DNA from: Diplonema japonicum
Taxonomy: Eukaryota; Euglenozoa; Diplonemea; Diplonemida; Diplonemidae
Direction of reading: 5' to 3'
DNA: 64,000 bases
Assembly (NCBI GenBank): GCA_964019335.1
Contig: OZ025693.1
Location: 1 to 64,000, forward strand
Shown here: piece after piece, positions 54,514 to 63,841 of the stretch
Layout of the letters: the number at the start of each line of letters is the position of its first letter
How positions within the stretch are numbered: the first letter of the stretch is position 1
The notes under the pieces: model-generated
The model's input: only the letters and a program-made list of their open reading frames with translations
The model's database searches: none
Told to the model about the DNA's origin: nothing
Made by a program: the position numbers and the translations under genes

Positions 54514-55572
54514 CTCTTTACATACAGGATCGTTAATAGACAGCCCCGGTCCCTGCTGAACTTCAGTAAGGTACACCTTTAAATTGCTGTCTAGGATGAA
54601 ATCGGCTCCAAATAGTTCGAACCTCCCGAAGCCCTTCTGCTCATCATCACCCGTCATAAGACTCGATGTAGAATTCGCAACACGAAGCAAGCACTGCTTC
54701 ATAGTACTTAAGGCATGTTGCACTGCTTCCGGACTATGCTTCAGCTCCCCCGTCAGGTAGGCCTCAAACTGGTCCAGCGACCACTTCAAGGCTCCCGACT
54801 TGGAAAGCCTGTCGTAATCAGGATGTTTTTTCTGCTGGAAAATATTAGTAAGATGCTTCAAGGGATTCGAGTAGTCCTCATTCACGTACGCCATACTGTT
54901 AATACGTGCTTGCCCTACCTTATACACCACAGCGATAAGCGGTTCAAGGGACACAACAGCCCAATATAGCCGGAGTTCGCATTTCCTGCCTTCTAGGAGT
55001 AACGGGTTTTGAATGTAACGTTGAACTACGTATCTGGTGCCAGATTTGACTTTTCGTTTCACCAGAACCATGGCGGTGCTGTTCCACCATTGGTCTGCTG
55101 AGCTGTCGTGGATGGTGATGCCCATGCCCATCGACTCCTTTGTTTGTTTAAATATCCAAACGCCTTTCTTGATTTCGGGATCGGCGAGGAATGATTCCAC
55201 ATCGTCCTGTGTGACTAATGGGAATGTCTTAGGCATGCACGTGGTGTGTTTGAGGTTGTTGGTTGACTCGTACTGGTTTACATTGATGAAAAGGTTGGCT
55301 TTATCCGTCATAGGTGTGCTTGTCGGGAGTTTGTTGTAAATCTGCCGTATCGGGTTGCTCACGAATTTTTTTCTCCTCATTCTGTGGTTCCGCAGCCACA
55401 CCAAGGTGGATTCCTCGGGGTCGTTTGCTTCTTCCCATGTGCCGTGTTCTTTCCCTATGAGTATCTCCCTGGCGTTAACCCCTTTTACGTAGGCCAGGCG
55501 GGGCAGCTTTATAGGGGCAGCGGTCGTTAAGTGTAGAAGTGCAAGGAGGGGGCAGAATAGTTGGAGTTGCAT
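54240..55572 (-). CDS. TTL-like ATP-grasp protein with signal peptide
   Basis: 409 aa from exons 55572-54526, 54474-54352 and 54299-54240. Introns: 51 nt (GTATGTAAAG, then a long A run ending AAAG) and 52 nt (GTGTGTTTCT ... AAATAG). Unspliced, the frame would end at 54334. Tubulin-tyrosine-ligase fold: GVWIFKQTKESMGMGI is the ATP-binding stretch (about 134-148; usually W-I-x-K-P), then RYVVQRYIQNPLLLEGRKCELR, and ELFGADFILDSNLKVYLTEV at about 320-340. The Mg site reads EVQQGP where the family has EVNxxP, an Asn-to-Gln change. The N-terminus MQLQLFCPLLALLHLTTAAP looks like a signal peptide, odd for a tubulin modifier. The substrate may be a secretory-pathway protein. The last exon is inferred. 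Confidence 0.82.
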
Positions 55573-55970
55573 TTATTATTATTTTTTTTTATTCCTTGGG
55601 GGGTGTATATGAAAATGAAGAAATCTAGAGGAAAGGGGGGGTGGTGGTGGTGAAAAAAAAAAAAGAAAATCACAGAAAAAGAGAGAAAAACTGAACCGTA
55701 GTAGAGGGGGAAAAAAATGGGGGGGGGTGAATAAATTGTGCTGTTTTTCTGGGTGTTGTGTAGAGTTTTTTTTTTTTCATTTTTTTTTTTTTTTTTCGCT
55801 TGAGCAAAAGAAAAATAGTTGAGGCGAAAAGAGAAGCGGGGGAAAAAAACCATAATTGCAACCTCTATTTTCTTTTTTTTTTTTTTTTTTGCTCAGGGGA
55901 AATAGTAGTTTTGTCCACGCACTTAATCTTATGGATGGTCGTTTTCTCTCTTTTTTTTTTTTTTTTTTTT

Positions 55971-56095
55971 GCAAGAACGAGTCTTTGACTTGTCTAAACA
56001 AAAGGGGAACGTTGGCAAACGTGTTTCGGACAAACGTCTCCAGGTTCTACCCGGCACGTACAAACAACGGCCAGTTCCTCTTTTCTTTTTTTTTT
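55971..56095 (+). repeat. Dispersed 120-bp repeat, copy B
   Basis: Plus-strand copy of the sequence on the minus strand of 21041-21160, starting GCAAGAACGAGTCTTTGACT right after a poly-T run and ending in a C/T-rich stretch. Substitutions relative to copy A are few. Confidence 0.85.
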
Positions 56096-56950
56096 CCCCC
56101 CTTTTTTTCCCCCCCCATTTGTGCCCTGAGGTCCTGGGAGGCAGGACACCCGGCATTACCCGTTGGGTAGTTCCACTTAATAATCAAAATTCTTGATGCA
56201 TGAGAGCGCTGCTTGCAGTGAATGAAGAGTATCGTACCAGTGAAAACGTTTCCTTTCCCCCCCTTGCCTTGCATGTTAGGCAACGCACCCAAAAATTAAC
56301 TTAAGACTAAAGAAAAAAGAAACTTCTTTTATTCCCACATCCTGAGCTTGCAGGATTTGCGGAGAAAAAAAGTTGCATAAACAAAAAAAAAAAAAAAAAC
56401 AAAAAAGGAACGTCATTTTCTTTTTAGCACTTAGTAACGATAACAAGAAGAAGAGAGAGAGAAAAAAAAGAAACTTTTTAGTTCCTTCTTTCTTTAGATG
56501 AAACGGGGGGGATTCGCCCCCCCCCCCCCCCCCCCCCCCTCCCATCGATAAATCACACGACCCGAAAAACTATCTGGTGGTGCTCGCGGAAAAAAGAAAG
56601 GAAGGAAAAAAAAAAAAAACGGAGGAGGGAGGAAAAAAAGAAAAAAAAGAAAGCCCGTCCGATCCCCATCCCCACTTTAGCTTCCGGTTTTCTTTTTCTT
56701 TTTTCTTCTTCTTCTTTTTCCTTTACCCCTTAAGAAAGCACCGAAGACTCACGCGCAAAAAAAAAAAAAAAAAAAATAAATAAAGGGGCAATCCCTTTAT
56801 TTGGGCAGTGGAGGGGGGGTGTTAGGGCTCCAAAAAAAAAGAATTATTTGGAATACACTTATTTGGGCTAGGTCGCCTGCCACATGGAAAGCAGGGAGCG
56901 GGGCTTAGAGCACTTCGGAAATCTTAACATGCCAAATCGTGCCAAGATTT

Positions 56951-57410
56951 TTTTCATGCCCTTTTTTTTCCAAGGGAAATTTTAAAACAGTTTTTCTCCC
57001 AGGCTGTGGAGAACCCACAAACGTTGCAGACAGACCGCCTGGTTTTGGCGTTAGGTGGTTGCTGGGAGGTTGCAGGGGTCTGAGAGGCTTGAGAATCTGT
57101 CGGGGCTTGAGAAGCTGCAAGGGCTTGGGAGGCTGCTGGAGTCTCGTCAGGTGCAGTGTCCATTGTAACACCCGCAACTACGTTCTGTGCTGCACTGTCT
57201 AAAGCCCGACCCCTTCAAAGTGCTTACTTCGCTAAGTGCCCTTAGCTGTATGGTCTCCTCGGAATTACCTGGAAGGTAGCCGCGAGACCGCATACAGCTA
57301 AAGGTGTCGAGCAGTTGCATGACCTTTCTCATGTGCCGCCCTACCCACAGTTCCACGTTGATTCGGCGCTCTGCTGCAGTCATCACCAACGTCCCGTCTC
57401 GGCTGCTTGC
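56951..57410 (-). other. Possible decayed gene with Ala/Ser/Gln linker and CxxC
   Basis: On the minus strand, 57389-57147 reads as VMTAAERRINVELWVGRH-type sequence of ordinary composition, and 57163-56954 as MDTAPDETPAASQALAASQ followed by SVCNVCGFSTAWEKN. The second part recalls the Ser/Gln/Pro linker plus CxxC in the TIR element at 15702-15994. The parts overlap in different frames and no clean splice joins them. It may be a dead transposase relative or nothing. Confidence 0.25.
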
Positions 57411-58488
57411 CGCAGCCCCCTAACCCCTCAAAATGGCGGGAGGTCTGGATCGCCGGCGCCACACAGAAGCAGCCTCACAATACGTACTTTTCCTTTTCAA
57501 TCGATTGTTATATTTGTACTAATAAAATATAGCGCGCATTCGACGGCACTGCAGCGACTGGCACCTTCCGAAGAAGGGCCTCCCACGTCCGCCGGGTTGA
57601 GCAGAGGATGCCCCGGGGCGGCCGTTCCAGTCTGATCATGTCGCACTACAATATATTTCTCATCTTCTAGAAGAAGAAAATGGGGTTTTTGCCCTCGTAG
57701 CTCGCCGGGCCAGCACTCTTACTTGCGTAAGCAGCCTCACAATACCGCCAGTGGGCTACGGCACAGCTTTGGGATCTTGCTCAGGAATGGAATATTGACA
57801 TTGCGGGCCATGAAAGCAAATACTGGATAAGCTGTCAACACATGAATCCACGTGCCCTTCCGGCAACGCAGAAGCACCCGGGCCACCCACAAAGCGCCTT
57901 CGAACTAAGTACCATTCCATGAAATTTTGAACCATTCAGCACGAACCATCTAGCTTCTTGCGTTAAGAAAAATAGTCCCCCACAATAACCCCCAGGTGCT
58001 AACCCCCGTGGTCCCTGTTCAAAATGCAAAAGAATTGCTCGTAAGTGCCCAAAAAGTGCCCAAAACCAGGCGGAAATCGAGTTTTTGGTCAAAAAAGGGG
58101 TGTATACACGGGTTAGGTCGGCTAGTACCTGCACAGGCGTGACTGAGAAAAGCCCGTTGCACGACTTACCATGTGACCCCCTCACCCTCCGGTCCCCCCC
58201 CCCAAAAAAAAAGAAAGGGGTCGGGAATTATTTGGGAAATTTGGAGCGGAAAAATCCCCGAAAAAAAAAAAAGAATTATTGGGAAAAAAACACATTATTT
58301 GGGAGGGAATTATTCGGGCCCCCTTTACATGGTGCAGTGTGACCCGGAGGGAGGGTCAGTCTGGTGGGTATTTTGGTCCGCTCGCGATTCGACCGCTTTT
58401 ATGGATTCTTTTGCAAATCTCGTATAAAAGAAAAATATGGAATGGAAAAAACGTAAGATAAGAGAAAAAAAAAAGAAGAAAAAAAAAA

Positions 58489-58814
58489 TGGGGCTTTGAT
58501 TGCAACACTAGGTGGCGTTAAGCGTGCAATGAAGCACGAACTACCTACTTGATTACAGGGGGCGCTCCCCGGCCGAGTTGTAGCTTCTTTTGCGTTCCGC
58601 GTCGTGTCCTTAATGCGTGCGGTGTGCTCAACCCTAGCCGGGGCGTCCCGGGTAACCAAGATTCTGCGCTCGTGCAGTTTGCTGCCTGTTCGTCACCCTG
58701 AGCATCTGCGTTACGTTCTTCCACTCGGGCGCTACCGGTGATGACCGACGAGGAGGTCAACAGCGAACAACACATCTGATGTACTTCTTATATTTCCATG
58801 TTATCCCCACCACC
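58489..58814. repeat. SINE-like repeat, copy with module 1
   Basis: Full-length copy of the version at 10165-10477: GGGGCTTTGATTGCAACAC end, shared centre from TACTTGATTACAGGGGGCGC, and TTATCCCCACCACC end. It keeps the 15-base segment GCTCGTGCAGTTTGC missing from the 10165 copy. Confidence 0.9.
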
Positions 58815-59473
58815 TAAAAAAACAACTAACACAAAAGAGGTACCTAATTTGGAAGTGCCCCTTGTCTCTACTAACCTTTATACTCCATGATTATCTTATC
58901 CCCATCATCTGGAAACAAGAAAAAAAAAAAAAAAAACAAACATACAACTATTTTTGAGTTGAGATTGGAGATTTTAGAAAGAAAAAAAAAAGGGGGGCCT
59001 TAACTTTTTGAAAACTGCCTTGTTGCTGTAAGCACCAAAGCTTAGACCCCCCTCGTAAACTCTCTAGCTGTCCGGCAGGGGAAAAAAAAAAAAAAAGAGA
59101 GGGAGAGCAGTTTTTTTTTTAAAAAAAAAAAGAAAGAGACAGAGATAGCGATCTGTGTCTTCTATCTGTCCCAGCTCATACATCTGGTCGGCTTTCTTTT
59201 TATCTTTTTTTTTGATTGTACACCGCAAAAAGGGGGGGGGGGGATCAAAACGGGACGGAGGGAACATCAAGATGCCGCAGGGTAGTTTTTTTTTTCTTCT
59301 TCTTCTTTTTCCTTTTCGTTTTTTTATCTCTTTTCTATATTATTTGACGAATTGTTGGATTCTAACCGAGAGGGGACCAAAAGTTGGTCGATGACCGAAT
59401 TACAACTCCTCTTTTTTTAAAAGGGAACTCACTATGATAGAAACGAAGCAGGCAACGGCCCACAAAAAAATAT

Positions 59474-59793
59474 ATGAGTTAAAGGAGGCCGGTGCTGGCG
59501 GCGCCCTGCACAAGAACTGTCTACTTGATTACAGGGGGCGCGCCGCGGCCGAGTTGTAGCTTCTTCTGCGTTCCGCGTCGTGTCCTTAATGCGTGCGGTG
59601 TACAGCTCAACCCCAGCCGGTGCGTCCCGGGTAACCAAGATTCTGCGCTCGTGCAGTTTGCTGCCTGTTCGTCACCCTGAGCATCTGCATGATGTTCTTC
59701 CACTCGGGCGCTACCGGTGATGACCGGCGAGGAGGTCAACAGCGAACAACACATCTGATGTTTTTCTTATATTTTCATGTTATCCCCACCACC
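59474..59793. repeat. SINE-like repeat, copy with module 2
   Basis: Shares the centre and right end with the copy at 58489-58814 but begins with a different module (GAGTTAAAGGAGGCCGGTGC), as in 48438-48640. It lies only 660 bases from the 58489 copy in the same orientation. Confidence 0.9.
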
Positions 59794-60288
59794 TGGAAGA
59801 AAAAAAAAAGAAAGAAAAAAAAAAAGTTTAAAATATCTTTTTGCAACATTTGTTATTTGGTATTTATAGCTATCTAAAACAAAGAATTATGCTGGCGGCG
59901 CTCTATGATACAAAAGCCCACTTTATTGGGAACGAAAGGTTTTGTAACCGTTGCTCAAAACAAAGAATTACCTTGCTCGCCCCCCCCCCCCTTTTTTTTC
60001 TTTCATCTCTTTTTGAACCTCAGAGATTGTGTTCACAGGTAACAACTCGGCCGAACCACTACTTTTTTTTCCCCCCCTTCGTTTTCTTTCTTTTTTTTTT
60101 TTTTTTTTTTTTACACAAAGTGTTTAAATAAAAAATAAAAAAATAAAAAAAAAGCATTTCCTTTCTATTCTTTTTTTTTTTTTTTTTTTGTGCAAATCAC
60201 CCTTCCATTTTCCTTTTATTACCTGGTATAGCACATGAAGAGACACACAATTCATAAAAGCAGTAGTGCTCTAAATAAAAAAAAAATA

Positions 60289-61935
60289 CTATAAACTCTT
60301 CGACCGCAGCCTCGCAATATCAATTTGCTGCACCATAGTAGAATAGTCATACTCGGGGTCATAGGAAGCTGGTTCAAGAACTTCGTAATTTGCCAGGCCG
60401 AACTTTCGCAGGCTGACCGGCCCGCGGGATGTCATCTCAAGCAACCTCCAACAGTGCTGCAGCAAGGGCCGGTAAGAAGATCTTTGAGAAATGCGGATAA
60501 AAGCACCATTCGCGTTACCACAGGTAGTATGGTTGTCCATCACCTTGAACGCTTCACGGTACTCTGCAATGTCAAGAGCAAGGTCTTCAGAAGAAGCAGT
60601 GTAAGGGAGCAAATCGTGAAGAACCTCCTCTGTTCCATCAGGCTGTTGCACCCTGTCCAAAGGGATGCAAACAAATTGAGGTCCCAGGGAATCGACAAGA
60701 GAAGGCGACAACACCACGTTGGCCCCCAACCCTTCCCCTAGCGAGGTTAGGCGTCGTATGTATTCTTGTATCCTTCCGCCCAGCACGAACATCGCGCAGC
60801 GATGCGAGTCAGACCGGACATGCCCAGCGGAGTTTTGTTCCTGTGTTACCGTTACGACAGCACCGTTGCATTCTTCTTTGAGTGCCAGTGCTGCTTTGCA
60901 CGCGACTTCTCCGTTTTGTGCAGCAGTTCTCTCGCTCCCCCGCCATAGGATCAGAGCGCTACCGTTGAAGACATCTACCACCGTTCCCTTGAAAGCTTCG
61001 GACACCAAGCACACGGCGGTCACGAACTGCTTCATGGATGTCACGCGTACCGATTGCCGCGACTTCACCGCCACACCCATCACCGTCAGGCACGAGGATT
61101 GCACGTTAAACTTCAACGCTGTAAACCGCAGGACCTCCTTTTGGTACAACGGGTCCAGTGGTGAGATATTCCCCGGCGGGTCATCGGACAAAGGCGAGCT
61201 GCTCAACGCCACAACATTCTCCGGTTTGTAAGTGAAAGCAGCATCTGATATAAATGGACGCAACACATCGCAAGAGGAAATGAGCTTTGTCAGCGCGAGG
61301 CATTCAGGGAAGTTGGAAGTGATGTGCGAGGGGCTGAGGGGCTTGTTCTGCCTAATATTCGTCGCTGCAGCATCGATCTGTTTCTGAATGTATGTCACGC
61401 GTTGAAACGTGGCCTGCAAACGAATATTTGTCCCGAACAGGACAAGGTTCACAACAAGAAGGAAGACCCTGTTCATGACCACTTGTCCTGTGGAAGCCTC
61501 ATCGCCGCATTTACATTCGCTGGGACCACCACCGCACTCAATACCCAGTTCCTCAAGTAACATAGTACCAAACGAAACAAACGCTTGAAACACCAACGCT
61601 ACCGTCCCCACCACAGTCTGCCCGTCGTAGAACATATATCTTGCCACACCCAGGTAGCCCACTATGAAAGAGTCGAGGCCTTGCCGTGAGGACCGGCAGT
61701 GCAATGTGACCCAGTGGAATATTTGGTAGCAGAACGGGAATATCAGTGAGCTGTAAGAGCATAGGTGGGAGTTCCCTGTTTTGTACTGATGGGCGGTGCC
61801 TGCCACTGTTATGATGGCATAGACCCCGACAAACACTGCGCACGCCATATATATGTCCTCAGATGTATCCAGGGAGACAAAGAACTGCGCTAAGACGAGG
61901 CATGCAAGAACAATGCTCGTTATCGATTCGTTCAT
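60289..61935 (-). CDS. Multipass protein with degenerate cyclase domain
   Basis: 548 aa from ATG 61935 (the frame is open upstream only from a TTG). The N-terminal 220 residues contain about six hydrophobic helices (for example SIVLACLVLAQFFVSL, AVFVGVYAIITVAG, VVGTVALVFQAFVSFG, VFLLVVNLVLFG). A cytosolic region at about 270-460 follows the class III adenylate/guanylate cyclase outline: LTVMGVAVKSRQSV, GTVVDVFNGSALILWRG, a run of Ala-rich helix, and VVLSPSLVDSLG. The metal-binding Asp of F-x-D-I and the G-D of the dimer loop are absent, so catalysis is unlikely. The C-terminal 100 residues are unrecognised. A non-catalytic receptor or regulatory partner is inferred. Confidence 0.7.
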   Translation of the reverse strand: MNESITSIVLACLVLAQFFVSLDTSEDIYMACAVFVGVYAIITVAGTAHQYKTGNSHLCSYSSLIFPFCYQIFHWVTLHCRSSRQGLDSFIVGYLGVARYMFYDGQTVVGTVALVFQAFVSFGTMLLEELGIECGGGPSECKCGDEASTGQVVMNRVFLLVVNLVLFGTNIRLQATFQRVTYIQKQIDAAATNIRQNKPLSPSHITSNFPECLALTKLISSCDVLRPFISDAAFTYKPENVVALSSSPLSDDPPGNISPLDPLYQKEVLRFTALKFNVQSSCLTVMGVAVKSRQSVRVTSMKQFVTAVCLVSEAFKGTVVDVFNGSALILWRGSERTAAQNGEVACKAALALKEECNGAVVTVTQEQNSAGHVRSDSHRCAMFVLGGRIQEYIRRLTSLGEGLGANVVLSPSLVDSLGPQFVCIPLDRVQQPDGTEEVLHDLLPYTASSEDLALDIAEYREAFKVMDNHTTCGNANGAFIRISQRSSYRPLLQHCWRLLEMTSRGPVSLRKFGLANYEVLEPASYDPEYDYSTMVQQIDIARLRSKSL

Positions 61936-62482
61936 AGTGGGACGCCACCTCCCCCCCCCCTCCCCCCGCCACACCCTTTGAAGGCAGTGAATGTGAGGAA
62001 TTTGACAGAAAAAGACAATAACCCCATTAAAGGACGAAGCGCTTAGATATCCTGCGATCAAGGGAAAAGTTTTAAAAAAAAAAAGGTTTTTTGCAAAGAA
62101 GAACGTAGTCCCAGCGACTTTTTTTTTTTGGCCCCTAAATTAAAAAAATCTCCGGGGAAAATCACCCGCACATGAGCGTCATCAAAGGGGGTTTTTTTTT
62201 TCTTTTTTTTCCAAGTGTCGTTCCATTGTTGCATGCTTCGAGGATGTTTAAATTTTTAGAAAAAAAGAATAACAAAAAAAAAAGTGGTGATCCAGATATG
62301 TATATTTCTTTGTTTTCCCCAAAACTCCCGTCCTTTAAATGGAAAAAAAAAAAAAAGAAACAAAAAAAATAACAGAACCGAATCTTTCCTGGGGGGGGGG
62401 GGGGGGAGCGGAAAATTTTTCATTTTTCCATAAGAATTAAGGGGGGGGGGGGGGTGTTATAAAAAAAAGTTAACTGCTAAAC
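61936..62482. other. Spacer
   Basis: No gene. G runs at about 62391-62406 and 62441-62454, and A/T tracts. The first 130 bases are probably the 5' untranslated region of the cyclase-like gene. Confidence 0.6.
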
Positions 62483-63154
62483 TTATTTCGGAGGAGACGG
62501 TATGTGTTCAGAAGGAGAAGGTATTGTGTAGGATAGGCGGAAGTAGTACCGTTCACTGCTTTCTCCGTGGGTGCGCTTCTCAAGGGCGTCTTTAGAGGTG
62601 CGGAAGCCCTTTGTCAAGAGCTCCTCTTGAACGACAGTACGAAGAACCTCCACACCGCGTTCCTCAGCCATCCACTCGGGGAAGGTTTCGTGCAAAAAAT
62701 CTTCCTGTCCCGGGGGGATGTCGTAGGTTAAAGTCACTTTACCTTGATTAGCATCTTCAATCATGGACTGCATCACCCAGTCCACTGCACGAGCAGCTTT
62801 GCTTCGCACATTTGCGATCCACATTTTGTAGTGGTTGCAAACAGCGGTCTCCAAGGTCTTGTTGAAATCCCGGGCCTCTTCTTGGGGCGCCGCCGTTGCC
62901 TGTTGTAGTTGGTGTTGGTTCAGAAGGATGTTCTGCTGCTGGACGGCGAGGTCCTTTAGTGCCTGCATCGTGTCGCTTAAGGTTTCATCTTTCTCGATCC
63001 CCACCCCTTTCAACACCTCCATGCTGTATAACACCTCCGCCGCTTCACTTGGTTTCAGCCTGCGTATCAATGGGTTCAGCCGTCCGCTCCCCTCGCTCAC
63101 TTGTTTATCTTCACTTTCAGGCACATCAACACCTACATCTTCAACCTCAGTCAT
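62483..63154 (-). CDS. Hypothetical protein, 223 aa
   Basis: Single exon from ATG 63154, two bases after an AAAAG acceptor-like site. An acidic N-terminus (TEVEDVGVDVPESEDK) leads into helical, Gln-rich sequence (VQQQNILLNQHQLQQA, about residue 75). A C-terminal half of ordinary composition contains VCNHYKMWIANVRSKAARAV, LTYDIPPGQEDFLHETFPEW and RYYFRLSYTIP. There is no signal peptide or membrane helix. The codon use fits the other genes. The family is not recognised. Confidence 0.75.
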   Translation of the reverse strand: MTEVEDVGVDVPESEDKQVSEGSGRLNPLIRRLKPSEAAEVLYSMEVLKGVGIEKDETLSDTMQALKDLAVQQQNILLNQHQLQQATAAPQEEARDFNKTLETAVCNHYKMWIANVRSKAARAVDWVMQSMIEDANQGKVTLTYDIPPGQEDFLHETFPEWMAEERGVEVLRTVVQEELLTKGFRTSKDALEKRTHGESSERYYFRLSYTIPSPSEHIPSPPK

Positions 63155-63155
63155 T

Positions 63156-63188
<33 letters not shown>

Positions 63189-63298
63189 GTAAGCAAGGAC
63201 AAATAAAGCCCCCTTCAAGAAGAATGAAAAGAAAAGGGATTGGAAGAAGAAGAAAAAAAAGTAACCGAATAAGTAAGAGGATACAAAAAAATAAAAAA

Positions 63299-63633
63299 AA
63301 CTCAAAGTACAGGACAAGCCCCCCGCTAGAGGGCCGCCCTATGGGAGGGGGGTCTATCTGTTAATACTCCCCTTCTGGAGCATTGCTTTCATTCCGATTG
63401 AGGCCGTGAGCGTCTTGCGGAGTCGTGTGATGCGGTCCCGCTTGTAGTCGGCTTTCAATTCCATTAGCTTGTCGTGCGTGGAGCGGGTGGCGAAAATAGG
63501 CCTCCTGGAGAAACCAATAGCTGCCTTTCCTCCAATGGCGATGAGGGACTTCACTCTTTTTCTCTCGTCCGCTGGGAAGGGGCGTCGCTTCTTCCGTGCC
63601 CTGCATGCTGTGTTTATCTTTACGATGAGAGCT
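63299..63633 (-). repeat. Dispersed 340-bp segment, copy B (short ORF)
   Basis: Near-identical to 34789-35127. The open frame continues about 13 codons further upstream here (GGLLEDRARRIKALIVKIN), whereas copy A diverges just before ALIVKIN. That indicates copy B keeps more of the parent sequence. It ends in the same ACTTTGAG plus T tract. Confidence 0.85.
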
Positions 63634-63841
63634 TTGATTCTGCGCGCCCTATCTTCCAGCAGGCCTCCCAAAGACTAAAAAAGGCAAGGAGTTACCCCCC
63701 CCCCCCCCCCCCCCTGTCACAAAAAAAACCGATGGGCTACGAAACATGTTTGTTGAGTTTCTTTTTTCTTTTTTTTTTTCCAAGAGAAAATTGAGAGAGC
63801 TGAGCACAGAAAAAGAAGAAAAAAAAACGGGGGGGGGGGAA

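Larger units (their letters stand above)
55573..60288. other. Repeat-rich 4.7-kb spacer
   Basis: No confident gene. It holds the 120-bp repeat (55971-56095), a possible decayed Cys-motif gene (56951-57410), a stretch with repeated TTATTTGGG words at both ends (about 56785-56890 and 58226-58325), two near-complete SINE-like copies, and homopolymer tracts including a C run at about 56517-56540. Confidence 0.6.
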
